Program-made: the position numbers and the translations under genes
In this document: positions 1-7,312 of the stretch, one piece after another
How the letters are laid out: each line of letters opens with the position of its first letter
Position numbering within the stretch: the stretch's first letter is position 1
Assembly: GCA_937941745.1 (NCBI GenBank)
Contig: CALDGV010000609.1
Location: 1-8,554 of the forward strand
Length of the DNA stretch: 8,554 bases
Direction of reading: 5' to 3'
Source: an uncultured Prosthecobacter sp.
GTDB lineage: Bacteria; Verrucomicrobiota; Verrucomicrobiia; Verrucomicrobiales; Verrucomicrobiaceae
The notes under the pieces: generated by a model
The model's input: the letters and a program-made list of their open reading frames with translations, nothing else
What the model was told of the DNA's origin: nothing
The model's database searches: none

Positions 1-3000
1 TTCTACAAGTACACCGGCCCGCTCGATGAGGAGAGCGGCGAGGCGATGGCGGATGTGGTCGATCCTGATGGCATCCACGGCGAGGGCATGCGCACCTACA
101 ATCATCACATGGCCGGCGGTGAATGGGTGACGGTGACGGAGGACATGGCGACGTATGAGGTCGTCGGCGATTTCACCGGCTCGCAGATGGCCGCGGTGGA
201 TGTGGAGGCTCCGGTGGGGCTCATCGACCATGTCAGCGAAGGCAAGATCAACACCGACTACGCCGCCCGCACGGTGGTGGTGGAGGGTGCGCTGCCTTTC
301 ACCGCCGTGCAGGAGGGCGCTCTGCCTCCTGGCATGACTTTTGACGAGGTCACGGGCGTGCTCGACGGCACACCGACGGCCAGCGGCAGCTTCCAGTTCA
401 AAGTGACCGCGAGTGATGGCGTGAATCCAGATGTGTCGAAGAACTACACGCTCACCGTGGCCGCCGCGGGCGCTCCTGCGCCTCCAGCGAGCCTGCTCGA
501 CACCACCGTGCTGCCAGTGGGCGCGGGCACGACGACGGGCGATGGCTCGTATGCCATCGGCGCGAATGCCACGGCCACCGCGACGCCGAATGCGGGCTTC
601 GCCTTCCTCAATTGGACCGACAACGGCACCATCGTGAGCACGAACGCGAGCTACACGCTGGCGATGGATGTGAATCACTCGCTCGTGGCGAATTTCGTGC
701 CCGTCTTTACCGTGACGACGAGCGCCGCTCCCATCGCTGGCGGCACGACGACCGGTGACGGCAGCTACAACGGCGGCGCGAATGTCACCGTCGTGGCCAC
801 CCCGAATGCAGGCTACGCTTTCACGAACTGGACCGAAGGCGGCCTCGTCGTGAGCAGCAGCGCGACTTTCACCTTCGCCGCCGCGTCGGATCGCGATCTC
901 GTGGCGAATTTCACGCTCGGCACGAGCTACACGATCACCACCGCCTCCGCGCCGTTGGCCGGTGGCAGCACGTCCGGCGGTGCCAGCTATGCGAGCGGCG
1001 CGAGTGTGACCGTGACGGCCACGCCAAACGCGGGCTATAACTTCGTGAACTGGACCGAAAGCGGCACGCAGGTGAGTGCGAATGCGAGCTACAACTTCAA
1101 TGCGGCTGCAAATCGCACGCTCGTGGCAAACTTCGCCGTGATCGGCGGTGTCACGCGCACCATTTCGACCGTGGCATCGCCGCTGCTGGGCGGCACGACG
1201 AGCGGCGGCGGCGTGGTGGCGGATGGATCGAGCGTCACCGTCGTGGCGACGGCGAATCCGGGCTACATCTTCTCCAAATGGAAGCAGGGCGGCACGAATG
1301 TGAGCAGCAGCGCCAGCTACACCTTCACCGCCACGGCAGACCGCACGCTCACGGCCACGTTCATCAAAGTTTATTACGTCACCGCCACTCCAGCACCCTC
1401 CGTGGGCGGCACTACGGAGATGGATAGCACGAGCTACAAGCTCGATGAAAATGCCCGCGCCATTGCCACCCCGAATGCTGGCTACCAGTTCGTGAACTGG
1501 ACCGAAAACGGCACGGTCGTGAGCACCGCGAATCCGTATAACTTCAATGTCACCGGCGATCGCGATCTCGTGGCAAACTTCTCCGTCATCGGCGGCGTCA
1601 CCATCACGGCGAGTGCGGCTCCGGCGGCTGGCGGCAGTGTCACCGGCGCGGGCAGCTACCTCAATGGCAACAGCGTGAACCTGGTCGCGGTGCCAAACGC
1701 TGGCTACAGCTTCGCGAACTGGACCGAAGGCGGTGCGGTGGTGAGCAGCAGCGCCACCTACACCTTCAACGCGAGCGTGAACCGCACGCTGGTGGCCAAT
1801 TTCACCGCGGGGAACACGATCACTGCCACCGCCACGCCAATCAGCGGCGGCAGCGTGATCGGCGGCGGCACCTTCGCACCAGGAACGAGCGTCACACTCA
1901 CCGCGACGGCGAATCCGGGCTACAGCTTCATCAACTGGACCGATGCGCTCGGCATCGAGGTGAGCGTGGACGCGGCCTACACCTTCACACCGACCACGAG
2001 CGGCATCTTCACCGCGAATTTCTCCGCGCCTCCGCTCGGGCTGCGGTTTGACTTCGACACCGCCACGCCGGTGCCCGCGCTGAATGCGCCGCTGCCGCCC
2101 ACCCAGTTGCTCGCGGGCTACACGGCCAGCTTCAGCGAGTCCGCGGCCTCCTCCTTTAAAATCACGACGGAAACGGCCAGCGGCCGCGTGCTGTCGAATT
2201 TCACCGGAAACTACCTCGAAGGCATCGCGGACAATGGCGTGCTGACCATCCAGTTTGATCAGCCAGTCACCGGTGTGAGCCTCGACTTTGCCACCGTGGA
2301 GGCGCTGAACGTGCCTGTGGCCTCGAATCTGCAAATCAGCGCCTACAACAGCACCACTGGCGCACTCGTCGGCACCGGCATCGCGCATGGCACGGTGACC
2401 GCGGGCGATACGCTGCCGGTCGGCTCGCTTGAGTTCAACTCGGCCACCGCTTTCGATCAAATCGTGCTGCAACTGCCCGATGTGCCCGTGGGAGCCGTGC
2501 GCTTCCTCGTCGATAACATCCTCATCAGCCCCGGAGCCAGCACCGGCGGCAGCATGCTGCTCGTGAACCCGAACTGGAACATCACGATCACCGATTTCGG
2601 CTACTCCGACTTCCTGCTCGACAACACACCTGGCTTTGAAGGCCGCGAGTACCTCAGCGGCGAGTGGGGCAGCGCCGTGGCCTACACGCGCAGCAATGGC
2701 AACCATGTCTCACCAACGTGGATGGAGCCGAATTTCCTGTATCCTGACTGGAAAACGAATTCCGACTTCAGCGTGGTGCAGGGCATCCACCTCGTCGGCA
2801 CAAACCTCGACGGCCTGCCAATCGCCGAGTCGATCATCGCGAACAACGATCTGCAGATCACGCTGCGATTTGAGATGGTCGATACCGTCACCGGCACGCC
2901 CATGGGCGTGCGACCAGCCAACGAAGGCGGCGCGGGTCTCTCCGTGAACAGCAACCGCTATGTGATGAACCAGACCTTCACCGTGAAAAACATCAGCGGC

Positions 3001-4119
3001 GGCCAGGTCACGAATGTGCAGCTCTTCCACCTGCTGCACGGCTTCATCTCGCAGCGCGGCCAGTATGACAGCCGCAGCTACGCAGGGAAGCTCCCGCAGT
3101 ATCAATACGACACCACCATGAGCGGCGTCGATGCCGGCGCGGCAGGCGGACAAAGCTCCAGCATCGGCCTAGAGGACTTGATCGGCTTCCACTCCAAGAT
3201 CGCCCCCAGCGCCTTCGAGATCGGCCACTACGGCATCGAGGGGAATGGCATCGACGACCATACGCTCGGTAAGCCAAGCGATGGTGTGCATCTATCCATC
3301 GAGGACAATTGGGAAAACGCGCCTTATCTCGGCCGCAAAAATCGCGACAGCTTTGCTCCGGCGAATCGCTGGATCTCTGGAGCGCAGCGTTGGGAGCTCG
3401 GCAGCATCGCCGATGGTCAGAGCGTGAGCTTTGACATTGTCCTCAGCCTGCTCACCGGCACGAAAGTGGTCACGGATAATGGAAGCACACGCGGACATGG
3501 CAGCTGCAATGGCGGCTCCAGCCACACCGGCGGTGTCGATTTCGAATTCGAGGACATCGACCAGGAAGGCACCTTCTTCGGCGAATACAGCGAGGCCGAT
3601 GACGACGAGATCAACGAGCGCGAGCTTGAAGGCGAGTTCAGCCTTCCGGCTTTCCAAATGCCCAATGGCACTCGCAAGCAACGGTGGAACCTGAAATACA
3701 GCGGTGCTCACACAGGCAACATCAAGCTCAAGTTCGCCTACAACCCCGCGCTGCTCCCCGCCGGCTACGACGAGAACCAGCTCGTCATCTACCACTTCCA
3801 CAACGGCCAGTGGGAAAAGCTCACCTGCAAGGTCAATCCTGCCACGAACACCATCGAAGCCATCACTCCCAGCCTCAGCCCCTTCATGCTCGGTGTGAAC
3901 GACGTTGTCGTGAAGCCGGATGTGCAGATGTCCATCAGCACGCCTGGCACGCTGGATGTCTCCTGGCCTGATTCCTTCCTTGGATGGCAGCTTCAGGAGA
4001 GCACGGATCTGCGCGTCTGGAACAACTCCACTCAGGCAGTAACCACGGAGAATGGTGTCAGCCATGCCTCCTACCCGTCCGGTGGTATCAGCAAATTTTT
4101 CCGACTCATCCGACCATGA
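1..4119 (+). CDS. Giant exported repeat protein (InlB-B-like repeats), 5' partial
   Basis: The frame is open from base 1, so the true start and any signal peptide lie upstream; the ATG at 46 is only an internal methionine. 1372 residues are visible. Order, in visible residues: an unassigned segment (1-84, with an NHH motif); a putative Ig-like (He_PIG-type) domain (85-153, GALPPGMTFDEVTGVLDGTP); seven tandem repeats of 70-76 residues (165-674) with the GY.F.NWTE core and LVANF end of divergent InlB B-repeats; a beta-rich module (681-844); an unassigned aromatic and His-containing region (about 845-1165); an acidic linker (1180-1213); a beta-rich module (1212-1299); and a verrucomicrobial-style tail ending FFRLIRP. 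Only two cysteines are visible (1169 and 1276). Such repeats usually occur in cell-surface or secreted proteins; adhesion or surface-layer function is inference. No enzyme motif is recognised. The stop overlaps the start of the RND pump gene. Confidence 0.93.
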   Translation, partial: FYKYTGPLDEESGEAMADVVDPDGIHGEGMRTYNHHMAGGEWVTVTEDMATYEVVGDFTGSQMAAVDVEAPVGLIDHVSEGKINTDYAARTVVVEGALPFTAVQEGALPPGMTFDEVTGVLDGTPTASGSFQFKVTASDGVNPDVSKNYTLTVAAAGAPAPPASLLDTTVLPVGAGTTTGDGSYAIGANATATATPNAGFAFLNWTDNGTIVSTNASYTLAMDVNHSLVANFVPVFTVTTSAAPIAGGTTTGDGSYNGGANVTVVATPNAGYAFTNWTEGGLVVSSSATFTFAAASDRDLVANFTLGTSYTITTASAPLAGGSTSGGASYASGASVTVTATPNAGYNFVNWTESGTQVSANASYNFNAAANRTLVANFAVIGGVTRTISTVASPLLGGTTSGGGVVADGSSVTVVATANPGYIFSKWKQGGTNVSSSASYTFTATADRTLTATFIKVYYVTATPAPSVGGTTEMDSTSYKLDENARAIATPNAGYQFVNWTENGTVVSTANPYNFNVTGDRDLVANFSVIGGVTITASAAPAAGGSVTGAGSYLNGNSVNLVAVPNAGYSFANWTEGGAVVSSSATYTFNASVNRTLVANFTAGNTITATATPISGGSVIGGGTFAPGTSVTLTATANPGYSFINWTDALGIEVSVDAAYTFTPTTSGIFTANFSAPPLGLRFDFDTATPVPALNAPLPPTQLLAGYTASFSESAASSFKITTETASGRVLSNFTGNYLEGIADNGVLTIQFDQPVTGVSLDFATVEALNVPVASNLQISAYNSTTGALVGTGIAHGTVTAGDTLPVGSLEFNSATAFDQIVLQLPDVPVGAVRFLVDNILISPGASTGGSMLLVNPNWNITITDFGYSDFLLDNTPGFEGREYLSGEWGSAVAYTRSNGNHVSPTWMEPNFLYPDWKTNSDFSVVQGIHLVGTNLDGLPIAESIIANNDLQITLRFEMVDTVTGTPMGVRPANEGGAGLSVNSNRYVMNQTFTVKNISGGQVTNVQLFHLLHGFISQRGQYDSRSYAGKLPQYQYDTTMSGVDAGAAGGQSSSIGLEDLIGFHSKIAPSAFEIGHYGIEGNGIDDHTLGKPSDGVHLSIEDNWENAPYLGRKNRDSFAPANRWISGAQRWELGSIADGQSVSFDIVLSLLTGTKVVTDNGSTRGHGSCNGGSSHTGGVDFEFEDIDQEGTFFGEYSEADDDEINERELEGEFSLPAFQMPNGTRKQRWNLKYSGAHTGNIKLKFAYNPALLPAGYDENQLVIYHFHNGQWEKLTCKVNPATNTIEAITPSLSPFMLGVNDVVVKPDVQMSISTPGTLDVSWPDSFLGWQLQESTDLRVWNNSTQAVTTENGVSHASYPSGGISKFFRLIRP
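253..459 (+). other. Putative Ig-like (He_PIG-type) domain within the giant protein
   Basis: About 69 residues ending in YTLTV. The signature is LP.GM.FD..TGVLDGTPT.SGSF.F.V.ASDG, the standard core of putative Ig / cadherin-like domains repeated in bacterial surface proteins. It sits just before a proline/alanine linker (about 460-492) that leads into the tandem repeats, and is likely a structural spacer. Family name is from recall of the motif. Confidence 0.8.
493..2022 (+). repeat. Seven tandem InlB-B-like repeats
   Basis: Seven in-frame repeats, with boundaries set after the LVANF-type end of each: 493-705, 706-921, 922-1149, 1150-1371, 1372-1596, 1597-1812, 1813-2022. The shared pattern is: T.T..P..GG.T.G.G.Y, then ...V...ATPNAGY.F.NWTE.G..VS..A.Y.F, then ..R.LVANF. 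Similarity extends to DNA: the 12-mer aactggaccgaa recurs at 826, 1048, 1495 and 1717, with one-base-changed versions in unit 7 (1933) and a two-base-changed one in unit 1 (610). Unit 4 is the most divergent (KWKQ replaces NWTE, and LTATF replaces LVANF). Unit 5 also carries an altered first half. The pattern matches the divergent InlB B-repeat / bacterial repeat families of beta-rich modules in surface proteins. Confidence 0.93.
2041..2532 (+). other. Beta-sandwich-like module within the giant protein
   Basis: Begins LRFDFDTATP and ends FLVDNILISP, about 164 residues. The pattern (F.G.YLEG..DNG.L.I.F..PVTGVSLDFA, then ISAYN..TG..VGTG, then F.S.T.FD.I.L, then FLVDNI.I) resembles jelly-roll modules that recur in exported proteins of Planctomycetota, Verrucomicrobiota and PEP-CTERM bacteria, where the closing VDNI.I strand is typical. 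A carbohydrate-binding or purely structural role is possible; no binding residues can be assigned. Confidence 0.5.
3919..4116 (+). other. C-terminal tail module of verrucomicrobial type
   Basis: Residues 1307-1372 contain WPDSFLGWQLQESTDL, then a tryptophan 3 residues on (RVW), then FFRLIRP at the very end. Recalled pattern: many large exported verrucomicrobial proteins end in a short fibronectin-like module with SW...GW.LQ.STDL..W and a final FFRL. This is the main taxonomic clue in the window. No LPXTG or PEP-CTERM motif is present. Whether the tail is a sorting signal or only the last beta strand is unknown. Confidence 0.6.
4116..4119 (+). promoter_or_regulatory. ATGA stop/start overlap, probable translational coupling
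   Basis: The pump's ATG (4116-4118) overlaps the giant protein's TGA (4117-4119). The bases just upstream (ccgactcatccgacc) hold no purine-rich Shine-Dalgarno sequence. Such overlaps usually mean one mRNA, with re-initiation by ribosomes finishing the upstream gene. The overlap is seen; coupling is inferred. Confidence 0.75.
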
Positions 4120-7100
4120 TTTCCTCCATCATCGAGTTCTCGCTCAAAAACCGCTTCCTGGTCATCATGGGGGCGCTACTTCTGCTGGGTGCGGGCGTCT
4201 TTTCGGCCCTGCACCTGCCGGTGGATGCCGTGCCGGACATCACGAACACGCAGGTGCAGATCAACACTGCCGTCGCCGGACTGGCGCCGGAGGAGACGGA
4301 GAAGCTGGTGACCTATCCACTGGAGCTGGCGCTGGCAGGCATCCAGGGTGTGGAGGAGTTTCGCTCGCTCACGAAGTCCGGCCTCTCGCAGGTCACGCTC
4401 GTGTTTCGCGATGGTTTTGACATCTTCCGTGCCCGCCAGCTCGTCAGTGAGCGGCTCGTGCAGGTGGAGCTGCCGCCGGGCATGACGCCGCAGATGTCAC
4501 CCATCAGCACCGGCCTCGGCGAGATCCTTTACTACACGCTCGACTACAAAAAGGATGCGCCGCAGCGGAAGGAGCCGCGTGAGCGCCAGCTCATGGACCT
4601 GCGGGATGCCCACGACTACATCGTGAAGCCCTTCCTGCGCACCGTTCCCGGCGTGGCAGAGGTGAACAGCAGCGGCGGCTACGAGCGCCAGCTCGTCGTC
4701 CTGCCCAAGCCGGAAGCACTGACCAATGCCGGCATGACCTTTGGCGAACTGGCGGAGATCATCGGCATGAACGTCGAAAACGCCGGCGGCGGTGTCATCG
4801 AGCGCGGCGAGGACCGCGTGCTGATCCGCGGGGTGAGCAAGGTGGCCAGCATGGAGGACATCGCGAACCTGCCTGTGAAGTTCGCCGCGGCGGTGGAGCC
4901 ACTGCGGGTCAAGGACCTCGCGGAAGTCGGCATCGGCAGCAATGTGCGCACCGGCTGCGCGGTCGAAAACGGCGAGGAGGCCGTGCTCGGCACGGTGATG
5001 ATGCTGGTCGGCGAAAACAGCCGCATCATCAGCAAGCGCGTGGAGGAAAAGCTGGCCGAGCTGCAGACCAAGCTGCCTTCGGGGCTCGAAATCCGCATCC
5101 AGTATGCCCGCAGCGAGGTCGTGGACCGCACCATCGACACGGTGAAGCACAATCTCTTCGAGGGCGCCGTGCTCGTCGTCGTCGTGCTGCTGCTGCTGCT
5201 CGGGAACTGGCGCGCCGCGCTCATCGTGGCACTGGCGATCCCGCTTTCCTTCCTTTTCGCGCTCATCGGCATGACCTTCGGCGGTGTGTCAGGCAATCTG
5301 ATGTCCCTGGGTGCGGTGGACTTCGGCCTCATCATCGACGGCGCGGTCGTGATGGTGGAAAACATCGTTCGTGTGCTGGGGGAAAAGCAGCATGAACTGG
5401 GCCGCAGGCTGAACGCCAGGGAACGTCTGGCCGCTGTCCGCGAGGCGGGCGAGCAGGTCGGCAGTCCGATGTTCTTCGGCGTGCTCATCATCACGCTGGT
5501 CTATCTGCCCATCCTCGCCCTCACCGGCATTGAAGGGAAGATGTTCCACCCCATGGCGATCACCGTCATGCTGGCGCTGGGAGGGGCTTTGGTGCTCGCC
5601 CTGACCCTGATGCCAGCGCTCTGCTCACTGCTGCTGCGCGGAGACATCAGCGAGAAGGACAACTTCCTCATGCGCTGGTCCAAGGCGGCCTATCAGCCGC
5701 TGCTCGGCCTTGCCTGGAAGCTGCGCTGGGGCGTTGTGGCAGGCGTGGCCGCGCTGCTCATTGGCACCGTGCTGCTGTTCATCAGCCTCAAGCAGGAGTT
5801 TGTGCCGACGCTGAACGAAGGCTCCTGGACGGCGATGGTGTATCAACCCGCCAACACCAGCCTGAAGACCTCCCTGAACCGCTGCATCAAGACGCAGCAG
5901 TACCTCATCAACAAGGTGCCCGAGGTCACGCGCACCTTCGCGCGCATCGGCACCAGCGAAGTGGCCACCGACCCCATGTCGCCCGGCGAATATGACCTCT
6001 ACATCTTCTACAAGCCGCAGTCGGAATGGCGGAAGGAGAATGGGAAGCCCGTCAGCCGCGACCGTCTCGCCGAACTGGTCCGCGAAGAACTGGCCAAGGA
6101 AGTGCCGGAGCAGGATTACGACTTTGCGCAGCCCATCCAAATGCGCTTCAACGAGATGCTCGAAGGCTCCCGCGCCGACCTGGCCGTGCGCATCTTTGGC
6201 GACGACTACGACACGATGGAGAAGGTGGCCGAGCAGGTGAAGTCCATCCTCGAAGGCCTGGCAGGCACGAACAACGCCGAGTTTGAAAGTCAGGGCCGCG
6301 TGCCCGTGCTGGAACTGCGTGTGGACCGTGCGGCGATGCTCAAATACAACGTCGAAGCGGCCGAGGTGAACGCCGCCATCACCACGGCCATGGCCGGGCA
6401 CGTCGCCGGAACGCTGATCGAGCACAACCGCCGCCGCGCCATCGTCGTACGGCTGCCTGAACAGCTGCGCAACAACGCCGAAACCATGAAAGCGCTGCCG
6501 GTGCGGACGCAGGACGGCGGCTTGATTGCGCTGGGCAGGCTGGCCGAGTTCGTCGAAGTGCCGCAGGTGGATGCCATTGGCCGTGAATCTGGAAACCGGC
6601 GCGTGGGCCTGAATGTGGACCTGGCGGGCGGCACGGACAGCGAGGCCTACGTCACCGCCGCGCGTGCCAAGATCAAGGCCAGCGTCCAGATGCCTGATGG
6701 CTACCGGGTGGAGTTCGGCGGGCAGTTTGAGCATCTTCAGGAGGCGCGCGCACGGCTCATGATCGTGGTGCCGCTGGCCCTGCTGCTCATCTTCGTGCTC
6801 ATCCACAGCGCCTTCAAAAGCGTGATGCAGACGCTCATCATCTACACCGGCATCCCGCTGGCGATCACCGGCGGCGTGGCAGCCCTCTGGCTGCGCGGCC
6901 TGCCCTTCAGCATCAGCGCCGCCATCGGTTTCATCGCCCTGTGCGGCGTGGCCGTGCTCAATGGCGTGGTGCTCATCAGCTGCTTCAACCAGCTCCGCAA
7001 TGAGGGCCGTGATGGAGCCGCCGCCGTGAACGAAGGCAGCATGCAGCGCCTGCGGCCCGTGCTGATGACGGCGCTCGTCGCCAGCCTCGGCTTCATCCCC

Positions 7101-7295
7101 ATGGCCATCAGCGAGGGTGCCGGTGCCGAAGTCCAACGCCCGCTCGCCACCGTGGTCATCGGCGGCATCGTCAGCAGCACATTCCTGACCCTTTTCCTGC
7201 TCCCAATCCTCTACCGCTGGCTGGTGGCTCCAGGACGGCGGGATGAGTCGGCGGAAGAAGACCCGTCCTTCGCAGCAGCCGCCAAGGCGCATTAA
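4116..7295 (+). CDS. czcA-like: CzcA-type heavy-metal-efflux RND permease (HME family)
   Basis: Inner-membrane proton antiporter subunit that, with a periplasmic adaptor and outer-membrane channel, exports metal cations. 1059 residues, the usual length for CzcA/CusA proteins. The start at 4116 gives the family N-terminus (MISSIIEFSLKNRFLV); longer readings run into the upstream gene. TM1 is about residues 9-31; TM2-TM6 about 350-505, with LGNWRAALIVALAIPLS and the TM4 motif DFGLIIDGAVVMVEN (402-416); TM7 about 530-557, followed by FVPTLNEGSW (562-571); then the second porter loop with FARIGTSEVATDP (608-620); and the C-terminal helices from about 881, with GVAVLNGVVLI, RLRPVLMTALVASLGFIPMA and GAEVQRPLATVVIGG. 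The TM4 motif is of the divalent-cation (Zn/Co/Cd/Ni) type, not the GAMVDAA form of Cu/Ag CusA. Exact substrate is inference. No adaptor or channel gene is in the window; no frameshift or missing key residue was seen. Confidence 0.96.
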   Translation: MISSIIEFSLKNRFLVIMGALLLLGAGVFSALHLPVDAVPDITNTQVQINTAVAGLAPEETEKLVTYPLELALAGIQGVEEFRSLTKSGLSQVTLVFRDGFDIFRARQLVSERLVQVELPPGMTPQMSPISTGLGEILYYTLDYKKDAPQRKEPRERQLMDLRDAHDYIVKPFLRTVPGVAEVNSSGGYERQLVVLPKPEALTNAGMTFGELAEIIGMNVENAGGGVIERGEDRVLIRGVSKVASMEDIANLPVKFAAAVEPLRVKDLAEVGIGSNVRTGCAVENGEEAVLGTVMMLVGENSRIISKRVEEKLAELQTKLPSGLEIRIQYARSEVVDRTIDTVKHNLFEGAVLVVVVLLLLLGNWRAALIVALAIPLSFLFALIGMTFGGVSGNLMSLGAVDFGLIIDGAVVMVENIVRVLGEKQHELGRRLNARERLAAVREAGEQVGSPMFFGVLIITLVYLPILALTGIEGKMFHPMAITVMLALGGALVLALTLMPALCSLLLRGDISEKDNFLMRWSKAAYQPLLGLAWKLRWGVVAGVAALLIGTVLLFISLKQEFVPTLNEGSWTAMVYQPANTSLKTSLNRCIKTQQYLINKVPEVTRTFARIGTSEVATDPMSPGEYDLYIFYKPQSEWRKENGKPVSRDRLAELVREELAKEVPEQDYDFAQPIQMRFNEMLEGSRADLAVRIFGDDYDTMEKVAEQVKSILEGLAGTNNAEFESQGRVPVLELRVDRAAMLKYNVEAAEVNAAITTAMAGHVAGTLIEHNRRRAIVVRLPEQLRNNAETMKALPVRTQDGGLIALGRLAEFVEVPQVDAIGRESGNRRVGLNVDLAGGTDSEAYVTAARAKIKASVQMPDGYRVEFGGQFEHLQEARARLMIVVPLALLLIFVLIHSAFKSVMQTLIIYTGIPLAITGGVAALWLRGLPFSISAAIGFIALCGVAVLNGVVLISCFNQLRNEGRDGAAAVNEGSMQRLRPVLMTALVASLGFIPMAISEGAGAEVQRPLATVVIGGIVSSTFLTLFLLPILYRWLVAPGRRDESAEEDPSFAAAAKAH
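5319..5363 (+). other. TM4 proton-relay motif of the HME-RND pump
   Basis: Encodes DFGLIIDGAVVMVEN, residues 402-416 of the pump, giving D402, D408 and E415. These match in spacing, and as I recall in numbering, the acidic TM4 residues shown to be essential in Cupriavidus CzcA. The DFG...DG.....EN form is the divalent-metal HME signature. It argues for a working pump and for Zn/Co/Cd/Ni-like cargo over Cu(I)/Ag(I). Confidence 0.85.
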
Positions 7296-7312
7296 TCCAC
7301 ACCTCCAAACCC

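Noticed and set aside
46..48. ATG at 46 as the start of the giant protein
   Set aside because: The frame is open back to base 1, and the residues from 46 (MADVVDPDG) do not form a signal peptide, which an exported repeat protein would need; the gene is cut by the window edge.
493..2022. CRISPR-like or DNA-level tandem repeat array
   Set aside because: The period of 210-228 bases is in frame, similarity is strongest at protein level, and there is no short repeat/spacer structure; it is a protein repeat.
3292..4065. 257-codon minus-strand open frame opposite the end of the giant protein
   Set aside because: Same shadow effect; no domain, and it overlaps a + strand frame with coherent modules up to its stop.
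3984..4115. N-terminal extension of the pump frame upstream of 4116
   Set aside because: It lies wholly inside the giant protein's C-terminal module, has no family similarity, and the ATG at 4116 gives the canonical CzcA N-terminus.
5625..7292. 555-codon open frame on the minus strand opposite the RND gene
   Set aside because: The complement of a GC-rich gene with strong third-position GC often lacks stops. The product is His/Asp/Gln-rich low-complexity with no recognisable domain, and the + strand protein is a clear family member.
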